64,000 nt of DNA from Microthyrium microscopicum (GCA_010405405.1 MU004240.1:202217-266216); one strand, 5' to 3'; counted from the stretch's first letter, positions 1 to 12,050 are shown. Made by a program: numbers and translations. Notes: generated by a model from the sequence alone, not told the origin.

Positions 1-2691
1 TCTTCTGCTTCTCGACGAACGCGCTCGACTTCTTCTGCGGCGCGCCGTTCACGGTCTTCCTGTAGATGTACTGCGCGCTCGCCAATGCCGGGCCACAGAC
101 TAGCTACAAAGAGACCAATAGTCCGTTCCACTGCGCGCGCCCAGCCAGCGTTTTGGTTTTGATGGCGTTGAATGAGCTGCTGCGCGAGAGCCTGAGGATT
201 CGGTTCACCAGCGGGAGCCGCTGCAGCATTGGCAGCAGGAGCAGCATTATTGTTTGCATCCAGTGGATTGTCAACACCGACAATGCGATCGAGATAGCGA
301 CGAAAGCCATCAACCCGCAGACCAAACAGACCTGCTTGCACAACGTAGGCTAGCAACAGGCCAGATCCGAGAAGAAATGGACGCCAGAGAGAGCGGTTGC
401 CGCCAAAGAGAAAGTATGCAAAGAACCCAAGCCTAATGAGCAGCCATAAATTTCTGACGATAGGTGCAAGTAAATCACGCATCTCATCTGGCTGGGCTGG
501 TCGTGGTGCCTGGGCTGCTCCATTCGGATTCGCCTGGTCGACTGCTTGTGCAACAACGCGTTCTGCGGGACCTGCATTACGCTGCACACGCCGAGGACGG
601 GCCATCATTGGATTTTGACGGATGGTTTCCATCGTATCCCGCTGAATCGTTTCAGTGAAGGCTTGAATTGCTGAAATAATGTCTTCCATAGGTAATTGAG
701 TGGACACTAATGCCTGCACAATGTTTGGCGGTAAGCAATTAGTAGAGTACTGGCCTTGAGGCCCAACCAGAAGAGCATATGGATTTCCTTGAGTATCATA
801 GAGAAGATACAGCTGAGGCTGGCTTGAAGTGGATGGAATATTCGAGATTATTGTATTGAGAGTTTGCCATGAAGTTTGTTGACCATTTTGAGATTGCCAG
901 AGATCTGCATTCGAGTCTGGACCTCCACCTCGCATTGAACGCGTGTTGTCGAATGCTGTAATATGACTACGGACCATGCTATACACAGAACCAAGTGCTT
1001 GCTCAGCTTGTCTACGATTGTCCTGCATCTGCTGTATGTTTGTAATCTGGCTGGGCAAGACATCTCGGAACATTGCCATAACATGAGCAGCTTGTTGATC
1101 GAAAGCTCGGAATAAAGCAACTACTTGGTTCATGGTGTGACTGTATGCCAGTGCTTGCTGGTGAGTAAGGCCAAACTGCCGAGCCTGAGCGGCGATGTTC
1201 CTGCGAGTCACGACTTGGTGACTAAGCTGATGTATTTGTTGCGATATGTTGCTCAGCTGCGCGGAGAGGACATACATTTGTTCCGTGAAGCGTTGATTTC
1301 GTTCTTCGGGCCCGATTTGGCCTGAAGAGCTCATGGGAGTACCGGCTCTAGAAATAGGATTCGGTAAGCCAGGCGAACCAGATGATGAGGCAGTATTCAT
1401 TCCGAAGGATGCAGGGGCCGTGCCTGGAAGATAAGGCATTTGTCCATACGCAGCAGGATTGCCCTGATATTGAGCAGCTCCAGGTTGAAAAGGCATTCTA
1501 ACGCCCTGATTCAGCATGTGAGGATGTAAACCGAGGCCAGGTTGTTGAAAGCCATTGGGCATAAAATGGCCATTTAGGGGCGCCCCAGGTTGAGGCGCTC
1601 CTGGCGTCACGGGCAATCCATTTACAGTAACGTGATGACGTAGAATTACGTGATTGCCTTGTTGCAATGGAAATGCTGGGTTCACTCCTGGTGGAAAACC
1701 CGGGTAGTGATTAATGTTCACACCGGGAAGAAACTGTGGTTGAGGATTTGCAAGGGCGGGATTTTGCTGCTGTAAATCACTAAGAGGATGCGGTGATGTT
1801 GAGCGAGTCGCCGGCGCAGTACGAGGGCCTTGTGGAGCGGCTTGACCATTCTGGGCACCCTGACTGAAAGGCTGTTGCGGTACGTTATGTTGCGCTACTG
1901 GTACGCCAAATGGGTTTGGAAGGCCTTGTGGAAGTCCTTGCTGAAAACCTTGAAGGCCTTGCTGAAGTCCTTGAAGTCCTTGTTGAAGTCCTTGTTGAGC
2001 TCCCGGTGGAAATCCTGGTTGTTGCATCATCTGTGGAAATGCCGCAAATGTCTGATTCAACACATTGTTCAACAGCTCGGCTTGATTGTGCGGCATAACC
2101 GCGGCATACGGTTGACGATTACGCGGTGCAGGATGAGCCGCACCATGCGGTCCTGCATCTCTCTGAGCTGGAGGCTGGGCCATTGTAGGACCGCGAGGCA
2201 TGGCGAAAGGCTGTTCTTGTGTCGCAATTCGATCACGAGCAACGGGCGGCATGCTAGAAGCGCGAGGCTGAGCCAAAGCAGCGGCAACACCATGAGGGAC
2301 AGCAGCCGTAAGTCCGCGAGGTGAAGAGTTATCAATAATAAGATGTAAGGCTCGAGGTGTACGGTCTTGAGGGTCCAGCTGTAAAATGTTAGTTAGTCAT
2401 ATAAAATGATTTCAAGTCAACTCGAGATGAACTTACAGGCGCTCTTGCGAAGATATCTCCAACGGTCTCCCCATCCGAACATAAGCGTCCATGACATATA
2501 AGTCTCTGCTTTTCTTCGCGGGGGTGGCTTGGCAAGCTGTCCTTGATTTTGGATTTGAGAGCGAGTATGGTCATGGACAAAGGAGTGTTGGGCAGTTGTA
2601 AAGCTGCATCAGCTTCAACGCCGGGCCATATGACTTTGAGATTGACATCACGGACGGTGCCGGAGTCTTGATTGGGGGGTGTGTCGGTCAT
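1..2691 (-). CDS. HERP-like protein: N-terminal ubiquitin-like domain, Q/P/G-rich middle, C-terminal membrane hairpin (partial)
   Basis: The gene runs off the left edge, so its C-terminus is missing. Exon 1 is 2691-2437 and exon 2 starts at 2378; the 58-nt intron has a GTAAGT donor and an ACAG acceptor, phase 0. Residues about 10-90 read as a ubiquitin-like fold (VNLKVIWPG at the first strand, RLICHGRLCSDGETVGDIF at the hallmark strand-turn). A long low-complexity region follows, rich in Gln, Pro and Gly, with QQGLQG-type repeats at about 1930-2010. Near residues 717-775 two hydrophobic segments (LWLLIRLGFFAYFLF and LLGSGLLLAYVVQAGLFGL) are separated by a short loop. This order of an N-terminal Ubl and a C-terminal membrane hairpin is that of the HERP family, which sits in the ER membrane and serves ER-associated degradation. 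The assignment rests on architecture; another Ubl membrane protein is possible. Confidence 0.75.
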
Positions 2692-3490
2692 TTAAGTGAC
2701 TGAAGATGCCAGGCTGGCTAGTAATTGTATTGTAGGGTGATGAGGTTGACAGATTCACAGCGAAGCGGATGAGACAGGACAGCTGTCAACAAAGTTTGAC
2801 GGAGGAAGAAGCATAGCAGGCAAAGACTGGGTAACGAGAAGAATGGGGAGGAAGTAGTGTTAGACAATAAGATGAGAAAGGGTAGTAATAGTTGATTGAT
2901 GTGTCTGGAAAGTTGAGAGCTCAGTTGCCCATAGAGGCGGTGACCTACCTCTGTAGATGATTGGGGAGTTGCACTTTAGACGGGAGCCACGGTGTCAAGA
3001 AGCATATCCACGTTTTCCTATTCAGAACAAGAAGGAATGATAATAATGAATAACGTATAGAAATATATCTAACACGCGGGGAGTAAATCAGGAAATATGT
3101 ATGATTTGCTAAAAGTGTACCATGATATAATGATATTGGAATTAACTTTGGAGGTCAGGTACTAGCAGCCAAGCAGCATATGCACTAACACCATGTACCT
3201 GGTCTGGTCTCTATGTATGTATGTCTGCTTACATAATCCACGTGGCCCTTCTACTTCCGAACTCTCCGCAATCTCTCCCTCTCAAAATCCAAACACCAAC
3301 AACAAACTCGAACCTACCCTCTGATCCAACCCTCCCATCACTCCTTATATCTGTCCACATTTAAGGCAACCCTCAACATAGCTCTTCACGATATTGCCAA
3401 TTCTCACCAGATTATCTCCTCTGCTATCCCTTTGACACCAGCCTCTCCTCCCTTCTTGTTGCCTTGACAACCCAACTGTAAACAATCATC
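2692..3490. promoter_or_regulatory. Shared upstream region between the HERP-like gene and MAD2
   Basis: This 799-bp gap lies between two divergently transcribed genes, so it must hold both promoters and both 5' leaders. The 250 bases before the MAD2 start are pyrimidine-rich (runs such as CTCTCCCTCTC near 3270-3290), as is usual for fungal leaders. No gene, repeat or RNA gene is visible. Confidence 0.5.
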
Positions 3491-4380
3491 ATGGAGAAGT
3501 CAAGAACCAAAGAATCGTCGTCCAGAGGTGATGGAAGCAAGAAGGACAAGGCGAATACGCATAAACTGGCTCTGAAGGGTAGGTTCAATCCCAATGTGTT
3601 GGTAATCGAAAGCTAACTAGTGTAAAGGGTCTTCCAAGATGGTGTCGGAATTCGTGAGTCGCATACACCGTAAAACACGAATCTCGCTAACCAAATAGTT
3701 CGAATACTCTATTAACTCGATCTTATATCAACGAGGCGTATATCCAGCGGAAGATTTCCATGCGTAAGTGGTCAAACATGGTGCCTGTAATCCAGCTAAC
3801 CATATGTAGAGTCAAGAAGTACGGCTTGAACATGCTTGGTAGGCATTAACAATTCTCACGCTTTGCAAAATATCTAACAATTTCAGTCACTTCCGACGAC
3901 CAAGTCAAGGCCTATATCAAGAAGATCATGTCACAGCTCAACAAATGGATGGTTGGGCAAAAGATCTCCAAACTCGTCATAGTCTTTACAGGAAAAGAAA
4001 CTGGCGACCACGTTGAGCGATGGCAATTCGACGTTCAGCTCAACAAGTCCTCCAAGGGCAAATCATCTTCGCGATCGGCGGACAAGGAAAATACTGCACC
4101 TGCTGGAGACGCTGAAGCACCACCGTCCGACGAACAGATACAGGGAGCCATACGCGCGCTATTCCGACAAATTACAGCCAGTGTGACGTTCTTGCCAGAA
4201 CTTACGGAGCCATGCACGTTCAATGTGCTCGTCTATGCGGACGCTGACTCGGAAGTGCCAGTTGAATGGGGTGACAGTGATGCCAAGGAGATTGATGGTG
4301 GTGAGAAGGTCAAATTACGAAGTTTCAGCACTACGAATCATCGTGTGGACACTATGGTCAGCTACAAGCTCGATGATTGA
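3491..4380 (+). CDS. MAD2: Mad2 spindle assembly checkpoint protein (HORMA domain)
   Basis: Five exons, 3491-3578, 3628-3653, 3699-3763, 3810-3838 and 3887-4380, join in frame to a 233-residue protein, close to the usual Mad2 length of about 200-230. Every intron is GT-AG, 45-49 nt long. The spliced reading carries the HORMA-domain signatures LKGSSKMVSEFFEYSINSIL, YQRGVYPAEDF, YGLNMLVTSDD and, near the C-terminus, FSTTNHRVDTMVSYK, the mobile safety-belt segment. Mad2 binds Mad1 at unattached kinetochores and Cdc20 in the mitotic checkpoint complex, delaying anaphase. An insert rich in Ser, Lys and acidic residues (about residues 110-140) is longer than in yeast. The gene is convergent with the gamma-tubulin complex gene downstream (126 bp between stop codons). 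The many short exons are why only the last one stands out as a long open frame. Confidence 0.95.
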
Positions 4381-4505
4381 ACGAGCGGAAGAATTGGTCC
4401 TTGGTTCTGCGATTTTGATATCCCCTAGCACTTTTTTATAGAGCGGAACAAGTTGTGGTTTGCTGAATATATTCGATGTCTAATGCTACAATTCTCCAAC
4501 ATATC

Positions 4506-7442
4506 TCACCGCTGTCTTCCTCTTGCTGGGTCCGTAGCTTCCGCCTTTTCTTTATCTCTTACTTCTCGATTCGCTCTGACATTAGTACGCTCGCTCATGA
4601 CCGTGGAATTACCACCAGCCCCTGCTGTGCGCTTCTTCCGTCGCTGCGGTTGATAGACATCATTGAAATTCATGACCATGGCCAGCCACTTCATATCCGG
4701 ATCCGGCTGCGCCATCAAATCGCCCAGCAGGATCGTAACCTTGCGCTTAAACTTCTCGCTCAATTCGCGCAGCCGTACACGCTGTGTACTCACAATATCC
4801 GCCTCCGACATGCCCGCGCCCAACGGCCCAGCCGCATTATCTTTGCGTGCCTTTCCAGCCAGTTCCGACTCTTCATCGTTCTCAGACACACCCCATTTGC
4901 CAGCCGCAGTGCGTGTCTCAATCTTCGCCGACCGATCCTGGCGGCGTGTGAATTCCGCTACACTCGTCGAGTACAGCTGATCCACAACATCCTTGTACGC
5001 CAACATGACCTTGAGCAATTCATGCAACTGGCCCGGGAAATCCGCACTCTCACCACCCAACAGCCCCTTTCTCGTAATCGAGCTCAAATACTGCGCATGT
5101 GCACCAATCAGATCGTCCAATGTACTGCCCTCCTTGCGCATCGCGCGCTGCAGATCTGTCCAGCTGCTCTCAATGACCTCGAAGAGGATATAGTACTGCA
5201 GTTGGGCCACAAAATGCACCATTTCTGCGATTACACAGCGTGCGGTCTTCCAGTCTGCGCCAAATGCGTCGTCCACAGCACCTAGGACGCCGCGTGCGCC
5301 TGTCATGGAACGGCGCCAGACGCTGCCGAGCGCGAATTCGACGCGTTTGACGCGCCAGAGGAAGTTGAAGACTTTGAGATATTGTTTGCTGCCGTAGGGG
5401 GTGACGATGACGTCGACGGGAGGGCTGATTTTATATTCGAGAGTGAATACGTCCCAGCCGATTTCGCCGTGGCTGAGCTCGAGCATACGACTGTCGAGAC
5501 GACGGAGGACGTCTGGTGCATCAAATTGTGCGTTGGAATTGCGTACGGCGTGCTCAAGTTGCGCCGTGAGTGTGTGTCGGTATTGGGTAGCGGCAGGCCG
5601 GTCGAGGGTAGTGGAGAGGGATTCCATGAGGACGGCGATAAAGTCGCCGGCGCCGAGGAGGAGGTATTTTTTGAGGGCAGTAAGATGGGAGGAGAGGTCG
5701 AATTTTGTTTCCATGAGCGATATTAGTTGTGCCATGGTGGCCTTGTAGGCTTCGTCGATACTGGTTTCGAGAGTGGCGGTGTCGCCGTAGCGAAGTTCTT
5801 TGGAGGCGGATTTTGAATATGATTCTACCCAGCCGCCCTCATTGCAGCCATGGCGGATAAAGTTGAGGGATTTGCCGATTAGGAAGACTTTGTTGGCGAA
5901 TTGGTCTGTGAGTATGCTAGGGACGGCAGCTTTTAGAAGCTTATATTTGTCTTCCCATACACTCGTTGCTCCGCCTTTTCTATCGTCGTCGACCAGATCA
6001 TGTTGTTCTGCGACAAAGAATTCGAGATACGGATCTGATAGCTCTCCGTCGTAGATCCATTGTCTTAGCATATCATAGAAGGGTCTAGTGACGTGAGTAA
6101 GTAGTCGTTCAGCGAACGATACTACAAATGGATCACCATGATTGAGAGAATATGAGTGGATAACGGATATGAGTTGTCCGCCTTTTTTGCCTGAACAAAA
6201 TTAGCACACTGTCATATATCAGCCAAAGCATCTTACCCTTGGAACCTTCAACGATCAGGCTCATGAGCCGTAATCCCATGGTTGCCTCTCTTGTCCAGTA
6301 TACACATCGCTTGAGAGTTACGCCTGCCTGGCCAAGGCCTTTTCTAGGCTGCGAGTCGTCTAGCATTGCTAGTGCTCGGCGAATGTGTCCTTCTAAAGTC
6401 GCCACCAACTTTAGGTATGATCGGAGTTCCAGGCCAAGAGCTGACCTGAAACTTTGTCCCACTAGCCCATCTCCTTCTGACTCTACAAACTCAGCCAGTG
6501 TTTTGTATAAAAGGCAGGGTTCTGCCAGAGTGTGCAGTAGGCCGACGATCGGGACAGGAAGAGTTGGCGGTAATTGCAAAGTTGAGGAGTCTTTAAACTG
6601 AAGATTTGTGGAGGAAAGACCTTGCAGTACAAACGGAAGGTCTCGTAGTAAAGAAGTTTCGTGAGGTTGTGCTTCTTCATATGTCACCCAGTTTTGGGGA
6701 ATAGGCGAAGCGACAGATGATGATGCCTCTCCATTGGCCTGTCCTTCCTTCTCCTTTTGTTTATCTTTCTTCTCTCTATGTCGCGATACAGGTCTATCCG
6801 TCTTTTGTCCGCGCGCCTCCTCTCCTGTTGGTAGTCTCAGTAGGCCGGCATTTGAGAAGGCTTCGTTGAATGCTGGGCTATCCACCACAAATTCTCTCTG
6901 TTGTTTCGGAGTCTGCTCTGCGCCGGCCTGAGATGATGGTGCTAAGCTTGGCTGGCTCCCTAGTCTATTATGCCTCGAAGAACTGGCCTCTCGTAGGACA
7001 CTCGGCGGTTCGGTGTCGGCAAGCAAGTATAAAAGATACAGTACAGCCCATTTCTGTTGTAGGACGGGTTCGGCAAGGAGGCGTGAATATAGCTGGGAGA
7101 AGCGAACTATCTTATCTGGAGTAGCATTATCGCGAAGAACTGGGCGTATCAGTACGAACAACTTTAAAAAACTTTCGACCAAGTACGTACGTTTGGCGCG
7201 AATCAAGTCGGCGGCGTGATGGACATCGGCGGTCACAGCGGGGTCTCCAGCACTATGCACTTTTAACATTCGAGGCTCAGAACGAGTTTATGGTGGTCAT
7301 ACTTTTCTATTAGCTCATATGCATGCGCGTAAGCTTCGTCTAGTCGCTCTTCAACAGCTTCTTCATCGTCTTCTGCATAGACTGGTACGGTGTTTTCAAC
7401 GAGTTGGGAGAGCGCAATGTTGATCCGATCCTGAGTTGGCAT
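4506..7442 (-). CDS. SPC98: Gamma-tubulin complex component 3 (GCP3 / Spc98 / Alp6)
   Basis: Three exons, 7442-7303, 7252-6237 and 6190-4506, give 946 residues, normal for fungal GCP3. The second intron (6191-6236, GTAAG...CAG) restores the GCP3 block KGGQLISVIHSYSLNHGDPF followed by RPFYDMLRQWIYDGELSDPY. The first intron (7253-7302) starts GTATGA and ends ATAG; it joins AYELIE to AGDPAVTADVHHAADL in frame. Further family motifs are FLIGKSLNFIRHGCNEGGW and, in the C-terminal gamma-tubulin-binding half, FLWRVKRVEFAL and MVHFVAQLQYYILFEVIE. The protein pairs with GCP2 and gamma-tubulin in the small complex that nucleates microtubules at spindle pole bodies. I chose the ATG at 7442 because the frame continues upstream without family similarity. 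The start codon faces COG8 across about 410 bp. Confidence 0.93.
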
Positions 7443-7852
7443 GGTGTTGGAATGGCATGCGCATGTTCCGCATTTCGACAGCAAAGGAACTTGATTGTGA
7501 GCGAAGGTTGAAGAGGAGAATGGGGACCTCGAGACAGACTTCAGGTGTAATTGTTGATATGGAGACAGCCTCACACTTCTGGTCGGCGCGTTGAGGTGAC
7601 CCCTGTCGCGTATCCGTACCACGTTGTTGGGCTCACAGGGCTTGCCAGGCTTGGTGGGGAAAACGAGACAGGCCAAATTAGTGGCGGACTCACTATATTT
7701 AGCGGCAGGGGGCCTAAATTTAGGCTCCCGCTTGCTGCTCACCCTTTGACTTCAGATTACGAACGTCTTCAATTATTTCTCAAAGTCGAGGTGAGACACC
7801 AATTTCAGCTCACCTTCACCACTCATCGCCATGTGGCCCCAGTTATAACACC
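7443..7852. promoter_or_regulatory. Divergent promoter region GCP3 / COG8
   Basis: This 410-bp interval separates two divergent start codons and must contain both promoters. Open frames cross it, but they only extend the neighbours' frames and show no family similarity. No repeats or RNA genes are seen. Confidence 0.5.
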
Positions 7853-9412
7853 ATGTCCGAATCCATATATGATCTCTTGGCCCCATACTTCGACCATGTC
7901 TCTCAAGAATCGCGACCGGAGCCTTCAGATGCCACGACCACCAAATATCTCAATCGCATCACTACTCTCTCTCTAAGCGATCTATCCACTACCGAACCCG
8001 GTTCGCTCTCTCAGACCGCCACATCGAATCTGCGCTCTCTTCAAGCATTGAGCAAACGATCCCAGAAACCCATAATATCCGCCGCCGAGAATCTCTCAAC
8101 CCTCACAGCCCAACTACCCGACATCTCGAAGGAGTCCTACAACCTCAAACATGCCATACCAGCCGTTGAGTCCAAAGCCGCCGCATTCGCCGAGAAATAC
8201 CGAAAATCAAACGAAGCTTCAAATCCAGTCGTGATTGAACGCCGCAATGCCCTCCTCCTCGCTCGAAACGTCGATCGCATATCCTCTGTTCTCGATCTCC
8301 CCACATTGCTTAGTAGCGCCATATCAAGTGGCCAACAACCAGGTACTGGTCAATCGGCAAGCACCTCTAGCAGTTCCGCAGTTAGCTATGCGTCCGCCCT
8401 AGACCTCCACGCTCATGTGAAGCGGTTAGCGGTGCTGTACTCAGATTCACCACTCGTTGCTTCTATAGGGACACAGAGTGAGCGCGAAATGCGTCTTTTG
8501 ACAAGTAACTTGATCACTGGACTACGCGGGCAGGGAATCAAACTCGCGAGCGCTATGCGGACTCTGGGATGGCTACGACGGGTTGCGCCAGAATTAGACG
8601 AGCAAATGCGAGCACAAGCGCGCTCTGGCGTTCGGGGAGGCCGGCAGATGATGCCAACAACCAGTCCCGGGAGTGGAGATGGTGCTCTAGGAGCACTTTT
8701 TCTGGTGTGTCGGTTAGCAAGTCTTGATGCGATGCTAGACGCGCTAGATCCGCTGAAAGAACTGGCAGATCATGAAAGCATACAGCGAAGTCAAGCAAAA
8801 CAGCAGGCTGCGGAAGAAAAGAACAACAAAAACAAGCGAGACACGTCTGCAAGGACTCCTGGCCCAACTGGACAGCAGACAGAGCGGTACCTGAAGCGAT
8901 ATATTGAGATATTTCGCGAACAAAGTTTTGCTATTGTGAGTATGTATAAAAGCATATTCCCAGGAGCTCTAGCGGCGCCAGGGTCTCAGGAGCTTCAGTC
9001 TATCAAGAGCGCAAGCAAGGGCAATGATGCGAAAGATCTGCTTCTACCACTTCCTTCGCCATTAGCCACCTTTCCATCACATTTGGTGGACAGGCTATTT
9101 GACACGCTGAAAATCTACCTGCCGAACATAAGAGATGCGGCGGCTAGGGACAGTCTGATGACCCAGATACTGTATTGCGCCGGCAGTCTTGGTAGACTTG
9201 GGGGGGATTTCAGCTTGATGCTTGCTCTTCTGGAGGAAGAGATATCTGAGGAGTTCGCAGAAGACGAAATTTCTCAAACGAAGCTTGATGACGATGAAGA
9301 ATGGGTGAAGGTAATGAAGAAGCATCGCATAAATGCTAGTAGACTAGAGCTACTAGCAAGCGGTGTAACTGCTGGAAAGCATACGAAACACTCTACGGTG
9401 ATATCGCCATAG
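7853..9412 (+). CDS. COG8: COG complex subunit 8 (Dor1-like)
   Basis: A single uninterrupted frame of 519 residues. The N-terminal half has the Dor1/COG8 pattern: a helical start (SIYDLLAPYFDHV), LKHAIPAVESKAAAFAEKYR and RRNALLLARNVDRISSVLDL, then a helix LDLHAHVKRLAVLYSDSPLV. The middle block includes LLTSNLITGLRGQGIKLASA and FLVCRLASLDAMLDALDPL, followed by ERYLKRYIEIFREQSFAIVS. COG8 is in lobe B of the eight-subunit conserved oligomeric Golgi tether and serves retrograde traffic within the Golgi. A Ser-rich loop near residues 160-180 and a Lys/Gln-rich stretch near 310-335 are probably disordered. No intron is needed. Stop codons of this gene and the HET gene are 55 bp apart (convergent). 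Confidence 0.9.
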   Translation: MSESIYDLLAPYFDHVSQESRPEPSDATTTKYLNRITTLSLSDLSTTEPGSLSQTATSNLRSLQALSKRSQKPIISAAENLSTLTAQLPDISKESYNLKHAIPAVESKAAAFAEKYRKSNEASNPVVIERRNALLLARNVDRISSVLDLPTLLSSAISSGQQPGTGQSASTSSSSAVSYASALDLHAHVKRLAVLYSDSPLVASIGTQSEREMRLLTSNLITGLRGQGIKLASAMRTLGWLRRVAPELDEQMRAQARSGVRGGRQMMPTTSPGSGDGALGALFLVCRLASLDAMLDALDPLKELADHESIQRSQAKQQAAEEKNNKNKRDTSARTPGPTGQQTERYLKRYIEIFREQSFAIVSMYKSIFPGALAAPGSQELQSIKSASKGNDAKDLLLPLPSPLATFPSHLVDRLFDTLKIYLPNIRDAAARDSLMTQILYCAGSLGRLGGDFSLMLALLEEEISEEFAEDEISQTKLDDDEEWVKVMKKHRINASRLELLASGVTAGKHTKHSTVISP

Positions 9413-9467
9413 AGTATTGGTAACGGCATTTTGCAAGCATTTAGCGCTGTATTTTGACAGATAGAAT

Positions 9468-11951
9468 TTATCTGATATCATAAACTGTCGTGGAATATGT
9501 TCTCCTAACGTTTCCGGGTATCTGAGTGGGGATATCTCGATCCATGGGATCATCATGCAAATGGTCTCGATGCCAGTGTTGACCATATATCTCCCCGTCC
9601 ATCGCACCATCCAAATAACAAAAGCCTACAAGCTTATACACCGGGCCTGCTTTCAATACACCAAGCGGGCTACTGGCCTCAGACGGGTCATATTGACGGA
9701 GAATGACCGGAACACTGGCTCCGTGGAGATGAACAACCAAATCACCTTCATATGTAAACAGAGGTCCCAAACCAACACGGCTATCATGCGATAGGAACAG
9801 ATGCCGGCTATAGAGCATCTTGGCAATTTGCATGCCCATGGTATGAGCTTCCGCCTTCTTCTGCTCTTTGGTCATCGATGCCAGTGTCCGCCTCAGATCG
9901 TGTTCGTCCATCCAATCTAGTTGAAGGTCTTCATTTTCAGCTTGCTGGTCCAGCTCCCATAATGCGGCAAATGCTCTAAAAGCAACAGACTCCTCAGCCA
10001 AATGATGCCTCTCATCGGCCAGAATCGAAACACATGCTCGAACATAGCTGCGAAACGACAGTCGAGAGCGTGTACCTATCTCCGTGTCATCGACAACTGT
10101 CTTCACCTTCGGCCATATCGACTCGTAGGAGGTTCTTAGCTCTTTCCAAGCTGTAGCGACTGCTGGCATGATCCCTTTTTGGTCCTCCATCTCGGATGTT
10201 AACCGGCCAAGCAGCGACCCGGTATTGAGAAAGGTGCCGAAGGAAGCGAATACGAAATCAGGGACAATCTCCACTCGGCCTAACAGTGTTCCCTCCAATC
10301 TCAAGCTACGAGGCGTAAGCGGACGATGTATGCGTTGTGGTGGTCCATAGCTGTGAATGGGACGCAGATGTTGTCCATGCATGGAGTTTGTTTTATATTG
10401 CAAATGACAGTAATCAGGAACCCATGAAGGCAGCCAGGCATGCCGATTCTTATAACCCTGATAGAAACCGTCGTCGGCAAATCGGAGAATCTGGGTTGAC
10501 TTGTGCTGTGCAATCAAAAACCGCGTAAACCGAATGAATGTATCATGTGAGGAGCGGCGGTAGTCAGGAAAGAACTGACTTGAGCGAAACTCTTTAGCCA
10601 GATTGATCAGTGCGAATATCTTGTCTCTGGGATCCGTTGACTTGAAATTGCGCGTTCTGTGGATTAGATGGAGGACGTCTACGCCATCTGCTGCGGCGGC
10701 AGGCATTTCGCTCCAGACGCCTGGCATAGCACGTTTACGGGAGAATAGATTCGACAGTGCCCATTTTTGCTTGTTGTCTTGAACCCAGGATAGTGATCGG
10801 ACGATAGCGAAGCAGCTTTTGTAGCACTTGAGTACAATATCCCATTCCTGCTCGTCTGCTGCGTGTCGGATGACAACGGACTTGTTACTGGCGACTTCTT
10901 GGAGCACCCAGATACGTCGAAACCAATCATGTGAGGCAATGTTGCTTGCACGGTGTAGTGAAGGCCATATCATCCTTTTTACAGAGTGTTCTAGCCAGTT
11001 TGTAGTCGGTACATGGATAATCAGGCTCGCAAAGTTCCAAACCACAGTTCGAGGCGAAAATATACTGTTCTTGAAATGAGCAACGAATGCGGCGCACTGC
11101 TTGGCTGATCCACGACGCTTCTTTTGTAACATTGGAAGGTAAAGCCATAAGATGAACGATGAAACTGGACTAGTGACTGTGCTATCTTGAGAGCTTCTTT
11201 CGCCGTTAGAGAGAAATTCATGTCCAGTTAGACCTTCCAGAAACCACTCTTGTCTGATATTCACCATGTTTTCCTTATCAGCGAGGAAGATATGTCTGAC
11301 ACTGTTCAGGTTTTCGTGTATCGAACCATGCCATTGGAATGATAGACAATCCCAGAACATAGCCAGATCCTCATTCTCTTGTAGTAGCAGGTGCGATTCT
11401 GTGTGCGGATTTCCACCCAAAGACACGACTACTCTTGAGGCTTTGGCATAGATCTCTGTCATCCATCCCACCTGATGTGAGCGTTCAATTTCATCTCCCT
11501 GGTTTATAGATAACATGTCCACCCATAGGAAGCCAGAGTTTCGATTCTGTCTGTATGAGCTTAGGATATGATGTAGGTTCTCGGTGACATGAAAGTCTCT
11601 GATACAGTGGCTCGGATCATTTAGTCGGGCTTGGGCTATTCGGTCCAGGGACGCGATGGATGTGCTATTGAATGATGAGTCCACTTTCTCGTCCAGGAAA
11701 ACCAAGGTTATTGACTGGGGATTCTCTAAAGCTCCCCAGCAGTATGATAGTCCTTCATAGTTTGGATGATCTAATAGGGTGGTTTGAACCAAGTAGCACA
11801 CCGTGTCTGTCGTGGCAGAGGAAGACTCGGATGATGGTAAAAGAGATGCTGGAAGAATTCGCAATAAACATATCTCTCGCTTCTTTTCATTCAGTCGATG
11901 ATACCTGGTGTAATCATTGGGAATCGTCTTGATATGTGTCTCATCCTCCAT
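9468..11951 (-). CDS. HET-domain (heterokaryon incompatibility) protein
   Basis: An 827-residue intronless frame from the ATG at 11951; an upstream in-frame GTG at 11981 is unlikely to be used. The HET domain (PF06985) is recognised by its three blocks: YEGLSYCWGALENPQSI at about residues 65-80, FLWVDMLSINQGDEIERSHQ at about 141-160 followed by VGWMTEIYAKASRVVVSLG, and WFRRIWVLQEVA at about 343-354. TDPRDKIFALINLA lies further on, as in many HET proteins. HET-domain proteins trigger programmed cell death after fusion of incompatible hyphae, but many paralogues have no tested role. No NACHT, WD40 or other partner domain is visible in the C-terminal half. A MITE sits about 100 bp upstream of the start codon and so lies in its promoter region. 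Confidence 0.9.
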   Translation of the reverse strand: MEDETHIKTIPNDYTRYHRLNEKKREICLLRILPASLLPSSESSSATTDTVCYLVQTTLLDHPNYEGLSYCWGALENPQSITLVFLDEKVDSSFNSTSIASLDRIAQARLNDPSHCIRDFHVTENLHHILSSYRQNRNSGFLWVDMLSINQGDEIERSHQVGWMTEIYAKASRVVVSLGGNPHTESHLLLQENEDLAMFWDCLSFQWHGSIHENLNSVRHIFLADKENMVNIRQEWFLEGLTGHEFLSNGERSSQDSTVTSPVSSFILWLYLPMLQKKRRGSAKQCAAFVAHFKNSIFSPRTVVWNFASLIIHVPTTNWLEHSVKRMIWPSLHRASNIASHDWFRRIWVLQEVASNKSVVIRHAADEQEWDIVLKCYKSCFAIVRSLSWVQDNKQKWALSNLFSRKRAMPGVWSEMPAAAADGVDVLHLIHRTRNFKSTDPRDKIFALINLAKEFRSSQFFPDYRRSSHDTFIRFTRFLIAQHKSTQILRFADDGFYQGYKNRHAWLPSWVPDYCHLQYKTNSMHGQHLRPIHSYGPPQRIHRPLTPRSLRLEGTLLGRVEIVPDFVFASFGTFLNTGSLLGRLTSEMEDQKGIMPAVATAWKELRTSYESIWPKVKTVVDDTEIGTRSRLSFRSYVRACVSILADERHHLAEESVAFRAFAALWELDQQAENEDLQLDWMDEHDLRRTLASMTKEQKKAEAHTMGMQIAKMLYSRHLFLSHDSRVGLGPLFTYEGDLVVHLHGASVPVILRQYDPSEASSPLGVLKAGPVYKLVGFCYLDGAMDGEIYGQHWHRDHLHDDPMDRDIPTQIPGNVRRTYSTTVYDIR

Positions 11952-12050
11952 CTCTGAGGTTTCCAAGCTCTTCAAACCCACTGTTATCTACTACCTAAAG
12001 GATCGATCTTCGATTCGAAGACTAAAACGACAAACCCACAGAACGCGTGA

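Noticed and set aside
1830-2324. 164-codon plus-strand frame with LKSLLKS repeats
   Set aside because: It is the reverse reading of the QGL repeats in the ubiquitin-like gene; the minus-strand exon explains it.
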